Below are positions 1 through 8,458 of a stretch of DNA of 64,000 bases, piece by piece. Below the pieces are notes generated by a model. It saw only the letters and a program-made list of their open reading frames with translations, did not search any database and had not been told where the DNA came from. Origin of the DNA: JAVBQJ01 sp031549115 (GTDB lineage: Bacteria > Verrucomicrobiota > Lentisphaeria > Victivallales > Victivallaceae); NCBI GenBank assembly GCA_031549115.1, contig JAVBQJ010000082.1, positions 23,006 through 87,005 of the forward strand, given 5' to 3'. Made by a program: the position numbers and the translations under genes. How positions within the stretch are numbered: the first letter of the stretch is position 1; the number at the start of each line of letters is the position of its first letter.

Positions 1-893
1 TTGATTTCGCTCATCACGGTTTCGAGGCCGGCGGCGTCGGCGGCGTGAAAATAGCGGCCGCCGGCGATTCTGGCGATATTGCGCAGCAGTTGTTCATCGA
101 AGTTGCCGCTGTAGGAGACCAGTTGGCGGCCGCCGAAGAGGCTTTCCTGAAAAATCACGGCATTCGGACTGCCGATACCGACGGTGTAGATCACCACATC
201 CTTGGCTTTCGCCAACTCCGCCGCCTGTTCGGGAGTAAGCCGGTTTTCGATGTTGTTGCTGCCGTCGGTAAACAGCACCAGTACCCGGCGCGGCGCGTCG
301 GAATCCGCCAACCGTTTGACGCCGGTGATCAACGGCGCCGCAATGCCGGTCGACTGGCCGAGCATGCCGACCTGCAGATTGGCGATGATATCGAGCAGAA
401 AGCCGGAATCCAGCGTCGGCGGCGACAGCGTATAAGCCAGATCGGCGAAGCCGATCAGCCCGATGCGGTCGGAGGGACGCTCCTCGATGAAGCGCGCCAC
501 TTCACGCTTGGCGGCCTCGATCCGGGGAATCGCGGTGCCGTCTTTCAACGCCTTGTCCAGCGCTTCCATCGTGGTGACGCCGCGGGGAACGTCGATGGCT
601 TCCATGCTGCCGGAAAGGTCGATGGCGAACACCATGTCGATGCCTTCGGAACGGATCACCACCTCGTCGTTGCCCCAGCGCGGCCGCGCCAGCGCCACCA
701 CCAACACCGCCAGCGTCAGCGCCGCAAGGCCCGGCAACAGCCGACGACGCCAACTGCGTCTCGGGACGGCGCGAAACGCCTCCAGCGAGATCACTTCGAT
801 CGCCGGCATGCGCTTACGGTGCGCCAGATACCAATACAACACCGGTACCGCCGCCAATCCGGTCAATGCCCATGGATATGCCCACTCAAACAT
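1..893 (-). CDS. VWA-domain membrane protein, BatA-like (3' end beyond window)
   Basis: Translation starts MFEWAYPWALTGLAA at 893 and stays open to the window edge, so the C-terminus is missing. Two N-terminal hydrophobic segments (about residues 8-24 and 53-70) precede a von Willebrand A domain with the metal-binding DLSGS motif at residues 92-96 and a later LFTDGSNN segment. This is the layout of BatA (aerotolerance operon) proteins, which sit in the inner membrane with the VWA domain outside it. The start overlaps the stop of the upstream gene by 8 bases (ATGTTTGA), indicating translational coupling in a moxR-DUF58-DUF4381-batA operon. The exact function of Bat proteins is not settled; links to stress and envelope integrity are known for the family. 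Confidence 0.85.
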   Translation of the reverse strand, partial: MFEWAYPWALTGLAAVPVLYWYLAHRKRMPAIEVISLEAFRAVPRRSWRRRLLPGLAALTLAVLVVALARPRWGNDEVVIRSEGIDMVFAIDLSGSMEAIDVPRGVTTMEALDKALKDGTAIPRIEAAKREVARFIEERPSDRIGLIGFADLAYTLSPPTLDSGFLLDIIANLQVGMLGQSTGIAAPLITGVKRLADSDAPRRVLVLFTDGSNNIENRLTPEQAAELAKAKDVVIYTVGIGSPNAVIFQESLFGGRQLVSYSGNFDEQLLRNIARIAGGRYFHAADAAGLETVMSEI

Positions 894-1866
894 ATGGCAC
901 CTCTCCCTCCTCAACGAAGCCGGTTTCGACCGGGCGCGTTTCTTCGATCAGCGCTTCGGCCTGGTCGAGCGCGGGATTCAGCAGCATCGAATCGGCGTCG
1001 CGCCCCGCGAACTTCACCAGGTCGGCGGCGGTCATGAAACGCGAAAGCTGTTGTTGCTGCTCGGCATTCAGCGGCGAACCGGGGCGATGGAGATCCTGCA
1101 GAAACTCCACCGTGGTCTGCCGGGTCGACCGCAGCGCGAAACGCCATTCGAGATATTCGCGCACCACGTCGGTCAAACGGACCAGACAGCCTTTCAAATC
1201 CTGGTTGCGCCTGACCTTTTCGCGCAGTTCGCGCACTTCCAGTTCGGCCACCTCCCACGGTTCCAATACCCGTTCCCGGCGCTGTTTCGGCCGGAAGACC
1301 AGCCACAAAACCACCGCAACCGCAATCACCGCCGCCAGCAGCGCGATACTCCAGAAATACGACGGAATTTTTTTGCCTCCGGGTGCCAGTTGGCCGGCCA
1401 GCGGCAACTCCGCGCCGGGCTGCGCCGGAGCTTCCTGCTCCACCGTCACCGCGTCCAGGTCCACCTGGACCGGGGTGGGCGGGGCGCCCCAGACCCGGGA
1501 AAAGTCGACCATGATCTTGCCGGCGGCGCCGGGGCCGGGCAGATACGGCCGCAGCCGGACGGTGATGAGGTAATCATTCGCCTCCCAGCCCCAGGCGGCG
1601 CGGCGCACCGTCGGCGTCCCGTATTCCACCATCCCGGCGCCGGGGGTGCACGTAACCGCCCCGGGAGCAACGCCCCACGGGCACGTCACCGCCAGCGTCG
1701 CCGTCACCGTTTCCCCGAGTGCCGCCCGGTGCGGCCACCCGGTCAATTCCACCTCCATCGGTTGCCGTTGCAATGCGGCGCGCACGGCACCGGCCGCCAC
1801 GGCCGCGATTGCCAGCACGAGCAAAACCGCAATGACGAGGAGAATGCGTTTCCAGATTTTATTCAT
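886..1866 (-). CDS. DUF4381-like membrane protein of the Bat operon
   Basis: 326 residues. An N-terminal membrane anchor (residues 7-27) is followed by a beta-rich extracytoplasmic stretch to about residue 165, a second membrane segment (about 172-192) and a basic cytoplasmic tail. The tail contains LTDVVREYLEWRFALRSTRQTTVEFLQDL, shown here only in part: the YLEWRF and TTVEFL elements resemble DUF4381 proteins found beside BatA. It lies between the DUF58 gene (14-base gap) and the VWA gene (8-base overlap). No catalytic motif is seen, and the family role is inferred from context. Confidence 0.7.
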   Translation of the reverse strand: MNKIWKRILLVIAVLLVLAIAAVAAGAVRAALQRQPMEVELTGWPHRAALGETVTATLAVTCPWGVAPGAVTCTPGAGMVEYGTPTVRRAAWGWEANDYLITVRLRPYLPGPGAAGKIMVDFSRVWGAPPTPVQVDLDAVTVEQEAPAQPGAELPLAGQLAPGGKKIPSYFWSIALLAAVIAVAVVLWLVFRPKQRRERVLEPWEVAELEVRELREKVRRNQDLKGCLVRLTDVVREYLEWRFALRSTRQTTVEFLQDLHRPGSPLNAEQQQQLSRFMTAADLVKFAGRDADSMLLNPALDQAEALIEETRPVETGFVEEGEVPYV

Positions 1867-1879
1867 GGTTCACCGTCTT

Positions 1880-2770
1880 TCATGCCTTGCGCCCGGCGCG
1901 GCGGCGGCGACGGCGGAAAAAGTCGCGCAGCGGCGGCAGCGGATCGCAGCCGTTTTCCAGGTCGATCAGATCCACCCCGGCACGGTGGCACAACGAAGTC
2001 TGGTCCGCCAGCATCTGCCCGGCGCCGATATTGTACGCATGGACCAAACCGGGACCGCCGTCCGCCACCAGTTGCCGGCCGCTCTCGGCGTCTTCGAATA
2101 CGGCGCCGGTCGCGACCGGGCAGGATTGTTCGATCGGATCGGTGATCCGGATGGCGACGACATCGTGTTTGCGGTTGGTCAATTTGAGCGCGGTTTCGTA
2201 ATTGTGCTCCGGATCGATCAGGTCGCTCAACAGAAAAATCACACTGCGTTTGGTCAGAATGCGCCGGATTTCCCGGAGCGCGAGATCGATGTCGGTGCCC
2301 TTGCCGGCCGGTTCGTGCGCGAGCATTTCGCGGATCAGCCGCAACCCGTGGTGCCGTCCCGAACGCGGCGCCAGATACAGTTCGACCCGGTCGCTGAACA
2401 GCATCAGACCGACCTTGTCGTGATTGCGGATAGCGCTCAAGGCGAGCATCGCGGCGCTTTCGACCGCGGACATTTTTTTGGTTTTGCCGTTGGCGCCGAA
2501 GTTTTCCGAAGCGGAAATATCGACCAGGAGCATGACCACCAGCTCACGCTCCTCGGCATATTTTTTGATATACGGCTTGCCGGTGCGCGCGGTGACGTTC
2601 CAGTCGATATCGCGCACATCGTCGCCTTCGAAGTATTCGCGTACTTCATCGAATTCGATTCCGCGCCCCTTGAATACGCTGTGATACGCGCCGCCGATGA
2701 TTTCGTCGACCGCGCGATTGGTGCGTATCTCGAGCTTGCGGATCTGTCTGAGCAGTTCTCCCGGCTCCAT
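1880..2770 (-). CDS. DUF58 domain-containing protein
   Basis: 296 residues. The DUF58 hallmark GDDVRDIDWNVTAR lies at residues 49-62, followed by a VWA-like core with the LLVDISASENFG metal-site region at 81-92. A good ribosome-binding site (GGGAGGG) precedes the ATG at 2770. DUF58 proteins typically follow moxR and are thought to be MoxR partners; here the MoxR gene ends 25 bases upstream. There is no obvious membrane segment, so a cytoplasmic location is likely. The C-terminus is short and very basic (RRRRRRAGRKA). Confidence 0.88.
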   Translation of the reverse strand: MEPGELLRQIRKLEIRTNRAVDEIIGGAYHSVFKGRGIEFDEVREYFEGDDVRDIDWNVTARTGKPYIKKYAEERELVVMLLVDISASENFGANGKTKKMSAVESAAMLALSAIRNHDKVGLMLFSDRVELYLAPRSGRHHGLRLIREMLAHEPAGKGTDIDLALREIRRILTKRSVIFLLSDLIDPEHNYETALKLTNRKHDVVAIRITDPIEQSCPVATGAVFEDAESGRQLVADGGPGLVHAYNIGAGQMLADQTSLCHRAGVDLIDLENGCDPLPPLRDFFRRRRRRAGRKA

Positions 2771-2795
2771 GATTCCGCCCTCCCGGCTGCTGCGA

Positions 2796-3818
2796 TTAAG
2801 GGGTTCTGAGCTCGTTCAAAAGCCGTGAAACAACCGCGTCCGAATCCAGGTTTTCCGCCTCCGCCTCGTAGCTGACCACCACCCGGTGGCGCAGCACATC
2901 CAGCGCGACGTCCTTGACGTCCTGCGGGACGACGTAAGCGCGCCCGGCCATGAACGCCGCGCCCTTCGCCGCCAGCGCCAGCGCAATCGACGAACGCGGA
3001 CTGGCGCCGTAATCCACCAGCCCCGTCATCCAGCCGAGATCGGTGTCCTTCTGCCGGGCCGACAGCTGCGCGCTCTCGGTCGGACGGGTCGCGATCACCA
3101 AATCGAGGATGTATTCGACGATTTTGTCATCCAGATAAATCCGGTCCATGCATTCGCGGGCGGCCAGAATGTCCTCGAGTTTGGACACCGCCAGCGCCTT
3201 CGGCGAACAACCGGGGTGCGCCATGCGCTCGATGATCATGTGTTCCTCGGGACGGGTCGGATACAGCACCTTGAGCTTGAACATGAACCGGTCGATCTGC
3301 GCCTCGGGCAACGGATAGGTGCCTTCCTGTTCGATCGGGTTCTGGGTCGCCATCACCAGGAACGGGCTGGGCAATTTGTGCGCGGTGCCGGCGATGGTGA
3401 TCTGATGCTCCTGCATGCTTTCGAGCAGTGCGCTCTGGACCTTCGCCGGCGCCCGGTTGATTTCGTCCGCCAGCACGATATTGGCGAAAACCGGCCCGAG
3501 ACGGGTGCTGAAGTCATGCTTTTCGGCTTCGTAAATACGGGTTCCGATCAGGTCGGCGGGCAACAGGTCCGGGGTGAACTGAATCCGGGAAAAGCTGCCG
3601 TCCAGGGTCTGCGCCAAGGTCTTGACCGCCAGAGTTTTCGCCAATCCGGGGACACCCTCGATCAATACGTGTCCGTCGGTGATCAGGGCCAGAAGCAAGC
3701 GGTCGATCAGATGTTCCTGACCGGCGACGATGCGGCTGAACTCGGTGCGCAAAGTGCCGATGAAACGGGATTTCTCCTGTACTTGCGCCTGCAACTTTTC
3801 CAAGTCATTGGTCTGCAT
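2796..3818 (-). CDS. MoxR-family AAA+ ATPase
   Basis: 340 residues from the ATG at 3818, chosen over the longer ORF to 3884 because AGGAGGAAA lies just upstream. Walker A is GVPGLAKT (55-62), Walker B with ADEI is at 117-120, and the MoxR signature MATQNPIEQEGTYPLPEAQ lies near 150-170. MoxR ATPases are chaperone-like and act with VWA/DUF58 partners, which follow directly. First gene of the Bat operon, read from a promoter at 3910-3937 that diverges from ffh. Confidence 0.92.
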   Translation of the reverse strand: MQTNDLEKLQAQVQEKSRFIGTLRTEFSRIVAGQEHLIDRLLLALITDGHVLIEGVPGLAKTLAVKTLAQTLDGSFSRIQFTPDLLPADLIGTRIYEAEKHDFSTRLGPVFANIVLADEINRAPAKVQSALLESMQEHQITIAGTAHKLPSPFLVMATQNPIEQEGTYPLPEAQIDRFMFKLKVLYPTRPEEHMIIERMAHPGCSPKALAVSKLEDILAARECMDRIYLDDKIVEYILDLVIATRPTESAQLSARQKDTDLGWMTGLVDYGASPRSSIALALAAKGAAFMAGRAYVVPQDVKDVALDVLRHRVVVSYEAEAENLDSDAVVSRLLNELRTP

Positions 3819-3909
3819 GGTAATTTCCTCCTGTAGCTGTGCGAGCGGAAACGACCCGAGGCGGGCCGTAAGACAGTCCCACACGTATAATTTTCTCTCC
3901 CTGGATTTA

Positions 3910-3937
3910 AATATAAACGCGCTCCGGTAGTTTTCAA
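3910..3937 (-). promoter_or_regulatory. Predicted sigma70 promoter of the moxR/bat operon
   Basis: On the minus strand TTGAAA (3932-3937) and TATATT (3910-3915) are separated by 16 bases. The predicted start is about 85 bases before the moxR start codon. Confidence 0.55.
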
Positions 3938-3989
3938 GTCTTTTTCACGATTTTTTTACCTCCCCGACCGGGAAAAACGGCATCGTCAC

Positions 3990-4018
3990 TTGCAGGGGGA
4001 CGCTTCCGGCGTTATATT
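3990..4018 (+). promoter_or_regulatory. Predicted sigma70 promoter of ffh
   Basis: TTGCAG (3990-3995) and TATATT (4013-4018) are 17 bases apart and lie about 47 bases before the ffh start codon. It diverges from the moxR promoter in the same intergenic region. Confidence 0.55.
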
Positions 4019-4064
4019 ATCACAATAATTTGCGCGGAAAAAGATAAAACAATCACAGGTGAAC

Positions 4065-5549
4065 ATGTTTGATGCATTAAGTGATAAATTGTACGATGTT
4101 TTCCGGAAGCTGCGCGGCCACGCCACGCTGACCGAGGAAAACATCAGTGAAGCCATGCGTGAAATCCGTCTCGCCCTGCTGGATGCCGACGTCAATTTGA
4201 ACGTCGCCAAGGAGTTCGTCGAGCGGGTCCGCGCCAAATGCATCGGCCAGGAGGTGGTCAAAAGCGTGACCCCCGGCCAACAGGTCGTCAAAATCGTCAA
4301 CGACGAACTGGTCGCGCTGCTCGGCGGCAATGCCGAAGAGCTCAATCTGAGCGCGAAACCGACCGTCATCATGCTGGTCGGTCTGCACGGCTCCGGGAAA
4401 ACCACCACCGCCGGCAAGCTGGCCGCGCTGCTGAAAAAAGAAAAGAAGCAGCCGCTGCTGGTGGCCTGCGACGTCTACCGTCCCGCCGCCATCGACCAGT
4501 TGGAAATCCTCGGCCGCGATCTGGATATTCCGGTGTACACCGATCGCGGCAACCTGAATGTGCCCGGCATCGCCCACAGCGCGATCGAGCAGGCGAAGTT
4601 CAACCAGCTCGACGTGGTGATCCTGGATACCGCCGGCCGGCTGCAGATCGACGAAGGCATGGTGCAGGAATTGGTCCGCATCCGCCAGATGGTCCGGGCC
4701 GACGAAGTGCTGCTGGTGGCCGACGCGGCGTTGGGCCAGGAGGCGGTCGCGGTCGCCGATACGTTCCATAAAGCGCTGGGCCTGACCGGCTTCGTTCTGA
4801 CCAAGCTCGACGGCGACGCCCGCGGCGGCGCGGCATTGTCGATCCGCCAGGTGACCGGCTGCCCGGTCAAATTCGTCGGTGTCGGCGAAAAGCTGACCGA
4901 CCTCGAACGCTTCTACCCGGAGCGCATGGCTTCCCGGATTCTCGGCATGGGCGACGTGGTTTCGCTGGTGGAAAAGGCCGCCAACGAAATCGATATGGAG
5001 GAAGCCGAAAAGCTGAAGCAGAAGCTGCGCAAAAGCCAGTTCGACTTCAATGACTTCCTCGGCCAGCTGCGCCAGCTGTCCAAGCTGGGCGGCATGGAAT
5101 CGCTGCTCAAATTCATGCCCGGCGGGCGCCAGATTCAATCCGCGCTCGGCGATATGGACCCGAAATATTTCGCCCGGATCGAAGCCATCGTGCTGTCGAT
5201 GACGCAAGCGGAACGCGAAGAGCCCGACCTGATCGACTTTTCACGCCGCAAACGCATCGCCAAGGGCTCGGGTACCAATCTGGAACAGGTTTCCGGACTG
5301 ATCAAGCAATTCACCCAGATGCGCAAGATGATGAAAAAGAGCGGCATTCTCGGCCGCCTCTTCGCCGGAGGCGGCCCGGAGGCCGGCGCTGCCGGTATGC
5401 CGGCGATGCCGTCGGCGGACGGCATGGGCGGTCTGAGCGCACTGGCCCCCGCCCCCGGCTTGTCCAAGAAGGAACAGGACAAGAAGAAGCGCCTGGCTAA
5501 AATGCAGAAAAAAGACCGCCAGAAGCAGCGGCGCCAGGGCCGCAAGTAA
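4065..5549 (+). CDS. ffh: Signal recognition particle GTPase Ffh
   Basis: 494 residues from ATG 4065 (AGGTGA upstream); an in-frame GTG two codons earlier is less likely. The N domain (1-90) contains LDADVN. The G domain carries GLHGSGKTT (106-114), DTAGRL (189-194) and TKLDGDARGG (247-256). The methionine-rich M domain runs from about 320 with MPGG and a GSGT motif, followed by a Gly/Ala-rich spacer and a strongly basic tail. Ffh binds 4.5S RNA and signal sequences and docks with FtsY for co-translational membrane targeting. The partner RNA gene is not in this window. Confidence 0.97.
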   Translation: MFDALSDKLYDVFRKLRGHATLTEENISEAMREIRLALLDADVNLNVAKEFVERVRAKCIGQEVVKSVTPGQQVVKIVNDELVALLGGNAEELNLSAKPTVIMLVGLHGSGKTTTAGKLAALLKKEKKQPLLVACDVYRPAAIDQLEILGRDLDIPVYTDRGNLNVPGIAHSAIEQAKFNQLDVVILDTAGRLQIDEGMVQELVRIRQMVRADEVLLVADAALGQEAVAVADTFHKALGLTGFVLTKLDGDARGGAALSIRQVTGCPVKFVGVGEKLTDLERFYPERMASRILGMGDVVSLVEKAANEIDMEEAEKLKQKLRKSQFDFNDFLGQLRQLSKLGGMESLLKFMPGGRQIQSALGDMDPKYFARIEAIVLSMTQAEREEPDLIDFSRRKRIAKGSGTNLEQVSGLIKQFTQMRKMMKKSGILGRLFAGGGPEAGAAGMPAMPSADGMGGLSALAPAPGLSKKEQDKKKRLAKMQKKDRQKQRRQGRK

Positions 5550-5589
5550 CCCCGAGCTAACGCGCAAGCAATAAGGAAGTTTCCGAATT

Positions 5590-6387
5590 ATGTTGAGTAT
5601 GATCATCGCACTGGCGTTGGGAATCGCCGTCGGCGTCGCCGCCTTCAGTACCTGGAATATGATCTGGGGTATCCTCTGCGGCATTGCCGTCATCGTCGCC
5701 GTGCAATTCGGCATCGGCTGGCTCCTGCGCCGCAAGGTCGGCGCCGTGCAGCAAAAAATGCAGCTGCTCCTGAGCGAGTCCCAGGCCAAACTGAGCCGGA
5801 AAATCCAACTGATGCAGCAGCGCCCCGGCACCAACGTCAAAGCCGCCCAGCAGATGCTGGAAAAGGAGCAGGCGCAAGCCGTGCGCGACGCCATGGCGCT
5901 GACCGTGCTGTTCAAGCCCTATTACTGGTGGAGCCCGATGCTGCGCCGTCAGGTCAACACCATGAATATGGTGTTCCATTATCAGCTCAAAGAGTTCGAA
6001 GCCGTCGACGCACTGCTGCCGAAGTGCCTGTTTTACGATCCGCAGTCGATCGCGATGAAGATGGCACGGATGTACAAGAAAGAAGATCCGAAGCTGGAGA
6101 AATTCTTCAAGTCGAAGACCCGGCGGCTGAAGGGCAACGATTGCGCCCTCGTCTACGCCACCTATGCGTGGATCAAGGTGAAGCAGGACAAGGTCGACGA
6201 CGCCATCGCCTGCCTGATCGAGGCCAAAAAGAAGAGCACCCATCCGGCCGTCGTCGAAAACTGGGAACGCCTCGTCAACGGCAAGGTCAAGAACTTCTCC
6301 AACGCGGCGCTCGGCGACAACTGGTACGCGCTTTATCTCGAAGAACCGAAAGTGCGGCCGCAGCGCGTCGTCAAACAATATCACTAA
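5590..6387 (+). CDS. Conserved-looking membrane-anchored protein of unknown function
   Basis: 265 residues. Two close hydrophobic segments (about 3-20 and 25-47) form an N-terminal hairpin anchor. A charged helical cytoplasmic region follows, with repeated short helices (for example DALLPKCLFYDPQSIAMKMARMY, seen only in part here) that suggest TPR-like packing. I do not recognise the family. It lies 40 bases after ffh and 15 before the YmdB-type gene on the same strand, with AAGGAAG before the ATG, so an operon with ffh is likely. A role near membrane protein insertion is only a guess from position. Confidence 0.7.
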   Translation: MLSMIIALALGIAVGVAAFSTWNMIWGILCGIAVIVAVQFGIGWLLRRKVGAVQQKMQLLLSESQAKLSRKIQLMQQRPGTNVKAAQQMLEKEQAQAVRDAMALTVLFKPYYWWSPMLRRQVNTMNMVFHYQLKEFEAVDALLPKCLFYDPQSIAMKMARMYKKEDPKLEKFFKSKTRRLKGNDCALVYATYAWIKVKQDKVDDAIACLIEAKKKSTHPAVVENWERLVNGKVKNFSNAALGDNWYALYLEEPKVRPQRVVKQYH

Positions 6388-6402
6388 CGAAAGCCTTCCG
6401 GC

Positions 6403-7188
6403 ATGAATTTACTTTTTATCGGCGATATCGTCGGCAAAGGCGGCCGCGAGGCGGTCAAGGCGATGGTCCCGGCGCTGCGCCGGGAATTCAACGTCCAATT
6501 TGTCATCATCAACGCGGAAAATGTCGCCGCGGGCTCCGGAATGACCGCCAAAGTGCTGCATGAATTCGACGCGGTCGCCGAGGCGATCACCTCCGGCGAC
6601 CATGTCTGGGATCAGAAGGACTTCGACCGGGAAATCCGACAGCTCGACCGGGTGCTGCGCCCGGCCAACTTCAGCAGCTTGCAGCCGGGGTGCGGCTGGA
6701 AGGTCTTCCGCAACCCCGGCGGCGGCGAAATCGCCGTCATCAACCTGCTCGGCAAGGTATTCATGCGCGAAAGCGCCTACTGTCCGTTTGAAACCGTCGA
6801 ACGGATCCTGACCGAAATTCCGCCGACCGTCAAAACGATCTTCGTCGACTTTCACGCCGAAGCCACCAGCGAAAAGATCGCCATGGGCTACTTCCTCGAC
6901 GGCAAAGTCACCGCGGTGGTCGGTACTCATACCCACGTCCAGACCGCGGACGCCAGAGTGCTTCCCGGCGGTACCGCCTACCTGACCGACGCCGGCATGG
7001 TCGGCGGCGCCAACTCGGTGCTCGGACGCGAAATCGACGCCGTATTGCAGAAGTTCCGCACCGGCATGCCGAACCGCCTGCCGGTAGTGGAAACCGACAT
7101 CCGCCTCGACGGCGCCGTCATCACCTACGACCACATGACCGGCCGCGCCTCCAACATTCAAACCATCTCCCGGCGCTACACCCCGTAG
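6403..7188 (+). CDS. ymdB: YmdB-type metallophosphoesterase (TIGR00282 family)
   Basis: 261 residues, the usual family length. Metal-ligand motifs are visible in order: FIGDIVGKGGR (N-terminus), INAENVAAGSGM, GDHVWDQKD, VDFHAEATSEKIAMG and the C-terminal GTHTHVQTAD. Members are dinuclear-metal phosphodiesterases; Bacillus YmdB hydrolyses cyclic nucleotides and affects development, but the physiological substrate here is unknown. The protein has no signal peptide. It is the last gene of the ffh set: the next gene follows after a 141-base gap that holds its own promoter. Confidence 0.9.
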   Translation: MNLLFIGDIVGKGGREAVKAMVPALRREFNVQFVIINAENVAAGSGMTAKVLHEFDAVAEAITSGDHVWDQKDFDREIRQLDRVLRPANFSSLQPGCGWKVFRNPGGGEIAVINLLGKVFMRESAYCPFETVERILTEIPPTVKTIFVDFHAEATSEKIAMGYFLDGKVTAVVGTHTHVQTADARVLPGGTAYLTDAGMVGGANSVLGREIDAVLQKFRTGMPNRLPVVETDIRLDGAVITYDHMTGRASNIQTISRRYTP

Positions 7189-7220
7189 AGTCGCCCCCTC
7201 TCCGCCTCCAAGTGAATTAG

Positions 7221-7272
7221 GTTTATTTTGCCGAATAAACGTAAATGACTTATTCTTGCGAATTCATTGAAT
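7221..7272. promoter_or_regulatory. Inverted repeats upstream of the module 1 regulator (candidate operators)
   Basis: GTTTATT (7221-7227) and AATAAAC (7234-7240) form a perfect 7-base inverted repeat with a 6-base centre. A second palindrome, ATTCATTGAAT, lies at 7262-7272, directly before the -35 box. There is no T-tract, so a terminator is less likely than protein binding sites. Confidence 0.4.
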
Positions 7273-7277
7273 CGCTA

Positions 7278-7306
7278 TTGCTTTTTCATGGTTTTTGTGT
7301 TATAAT
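7278..7306 (+). promoter_or_regulatory. Predicted sigma70 promoter of carbohydrate module 1
   Basis: TTGCTT (7278-7283), a 17-base spacer and a consensus TATAAT (7301-7306), about 24 bases before the regulator start codon. Confidence 0.7.
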
Positions 7307-7329
7307 CCTTTACAGATCAACAAAGGCGG

Positions 7330-8448
7330 ATGACCATGGATAAGCTTACCTTTCAATACGATAAAAGTCTCGGCATTCCGAAATACCAGCAATTGGCCGA
7401 TGCGCTGATGCATTATATCCGTCATTACCGCATTGCCCCCGGCGCTTCCATGCCCAGCGACAAAAAACTCTCACGCCAGTTCAAAGTTTCCACTGCCACG
7501 GTCAATAAAGGCTACAATGAACTCGTGCGCTGCGGTCTGCTTGAGCGTGTGGTGGGCGCGGGGACATTTGTCGCCGGCGCTCCTGCCGCCATCCGTAAAA
7601 ACGCAGTGACGATCGGCATTTTTTCGCACGAAACGATTCGTTTGGATCAGTGTTATGTCTCCGAAATACTCACAGCCCTGGAGCAGTATGCCCAAGCGGC
7701 GAATTGGAATTTGAAAATCATTGTCCGCTCTCCCGAATATTTCGGCGATATTTATAACAAAGAAGCGATGCAGGGCATGATTCTATTCACTCCCTTGCAG
7801 ACCATTGCGCCGATTGTGACGAAATTGCGGGCTCTTTCGATTCCGGTTGCTTGCGTGGGAACACGCGTGGATGGCCATGAAGATATCAGTTTTGACACCG
7901 ATAATCATCGCGTCGTCGCCGCGGCGGTCAATTTCCTGCATCAAAAGGGACATCGCAAAATCGGCGTTGTCATACCACTGTCGCAGGATGAGGAGTCGGG
8001 TTCCTCTCTGGAGCGCGAAGGCGGCTTTATGCGCGGCATGTACCAGTGTCTTTTGCCGCTCAACCCCGACTGGATCATGAAAGTCGATACCAATATGCCG
8101 GGGGACTTGCAGCATAAACTGGAAAATTTACGCCGGCAGGGCGCACTGCCCACCGCGCTGTTGATTGCCCAGCACCGCATTCTGCTGAGCGTATACAAAG
8201 CCCTGCGAGAATTGCAGCTGGCCGTGCCCGGAGATATCTCGCTGATGGGATTCGATGATCCGGAATATGCGGTTTGCCTGTCGCCGCCGCTGACGGTGTT
8301 CAAGCAGGATATCGACTTGATCAGCCGCAGTGTCATGGAGCATTTGGCCCGGAAGCTGCGGGGAGAAGAGGAGGCGTCCGGGGGGTTGCTTGCCATGAGC
8401 ATTTTAACAGAGCGCGATTCGTGCAAAAACATTGATGACCGGGAATAG
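7330..8448 (+). CDS. GntR-family regulator with LacI-type sugar-sensing domain
   Basis: 372 residues. The N-terminal winged helix (about 10-75, PKYQQLADAL...MPSDKKLSRQF...GAGTFVAG) is GntR type. The remainder (about 90-370) is a periplasmic-binding-like sensor of the LacI/GalR type, ending with SLMGFDDPEYAVCLSPPLTVFKQD. This fusion resembles the arabinose regulator AraR. An ATG two codons downstream is an alternative start. It heads module 1 and its last bases overlap the weak upstream starts of the next gene, so it probably controls the hydrolases that follow. The ligand is unknown. Confidence 0.88.
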   Translation: MTMDKLTFQYDKSLGIPKYQQLADALMHYIRHYRIAPGASMPSDKKLSRQFKVSTATVNKGYNELVRCGLLERVVGAGTFVAGAPAAIRKNAVTIGIFSHETIRLDQCYVSEILTALEQYAQAANWNLKIIVRSPEYFGDIYNKEAMQGMILFTPLQTIAPIVTKLRALSIPVACVGTRVDGHEDISFDTDNHRVVAAAVNFLHQKGHRKIGVVIPLSQDEESGSSLEREGGFMRGMYQCLLPLNPDWIMKVDTNMPGDLQHKLENLRRQGALPTALLIAQHRILLSVYKALRELQLAVPGDISLMGFDDPEYAVCLSPPLTVFKQDIDLISRSVMEHLARKLRGEEEASGGLLAMSILTERDSCKNIDDRE

Positions 8449-8458
8449 GATAGGAATT

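Noticed and set aside
7221..7240. GTTTATT inverted repeat as a terminator of the ymdB gene
   Set aside because: The stem is AT-rich and no T-run follows; an operator is more likely.
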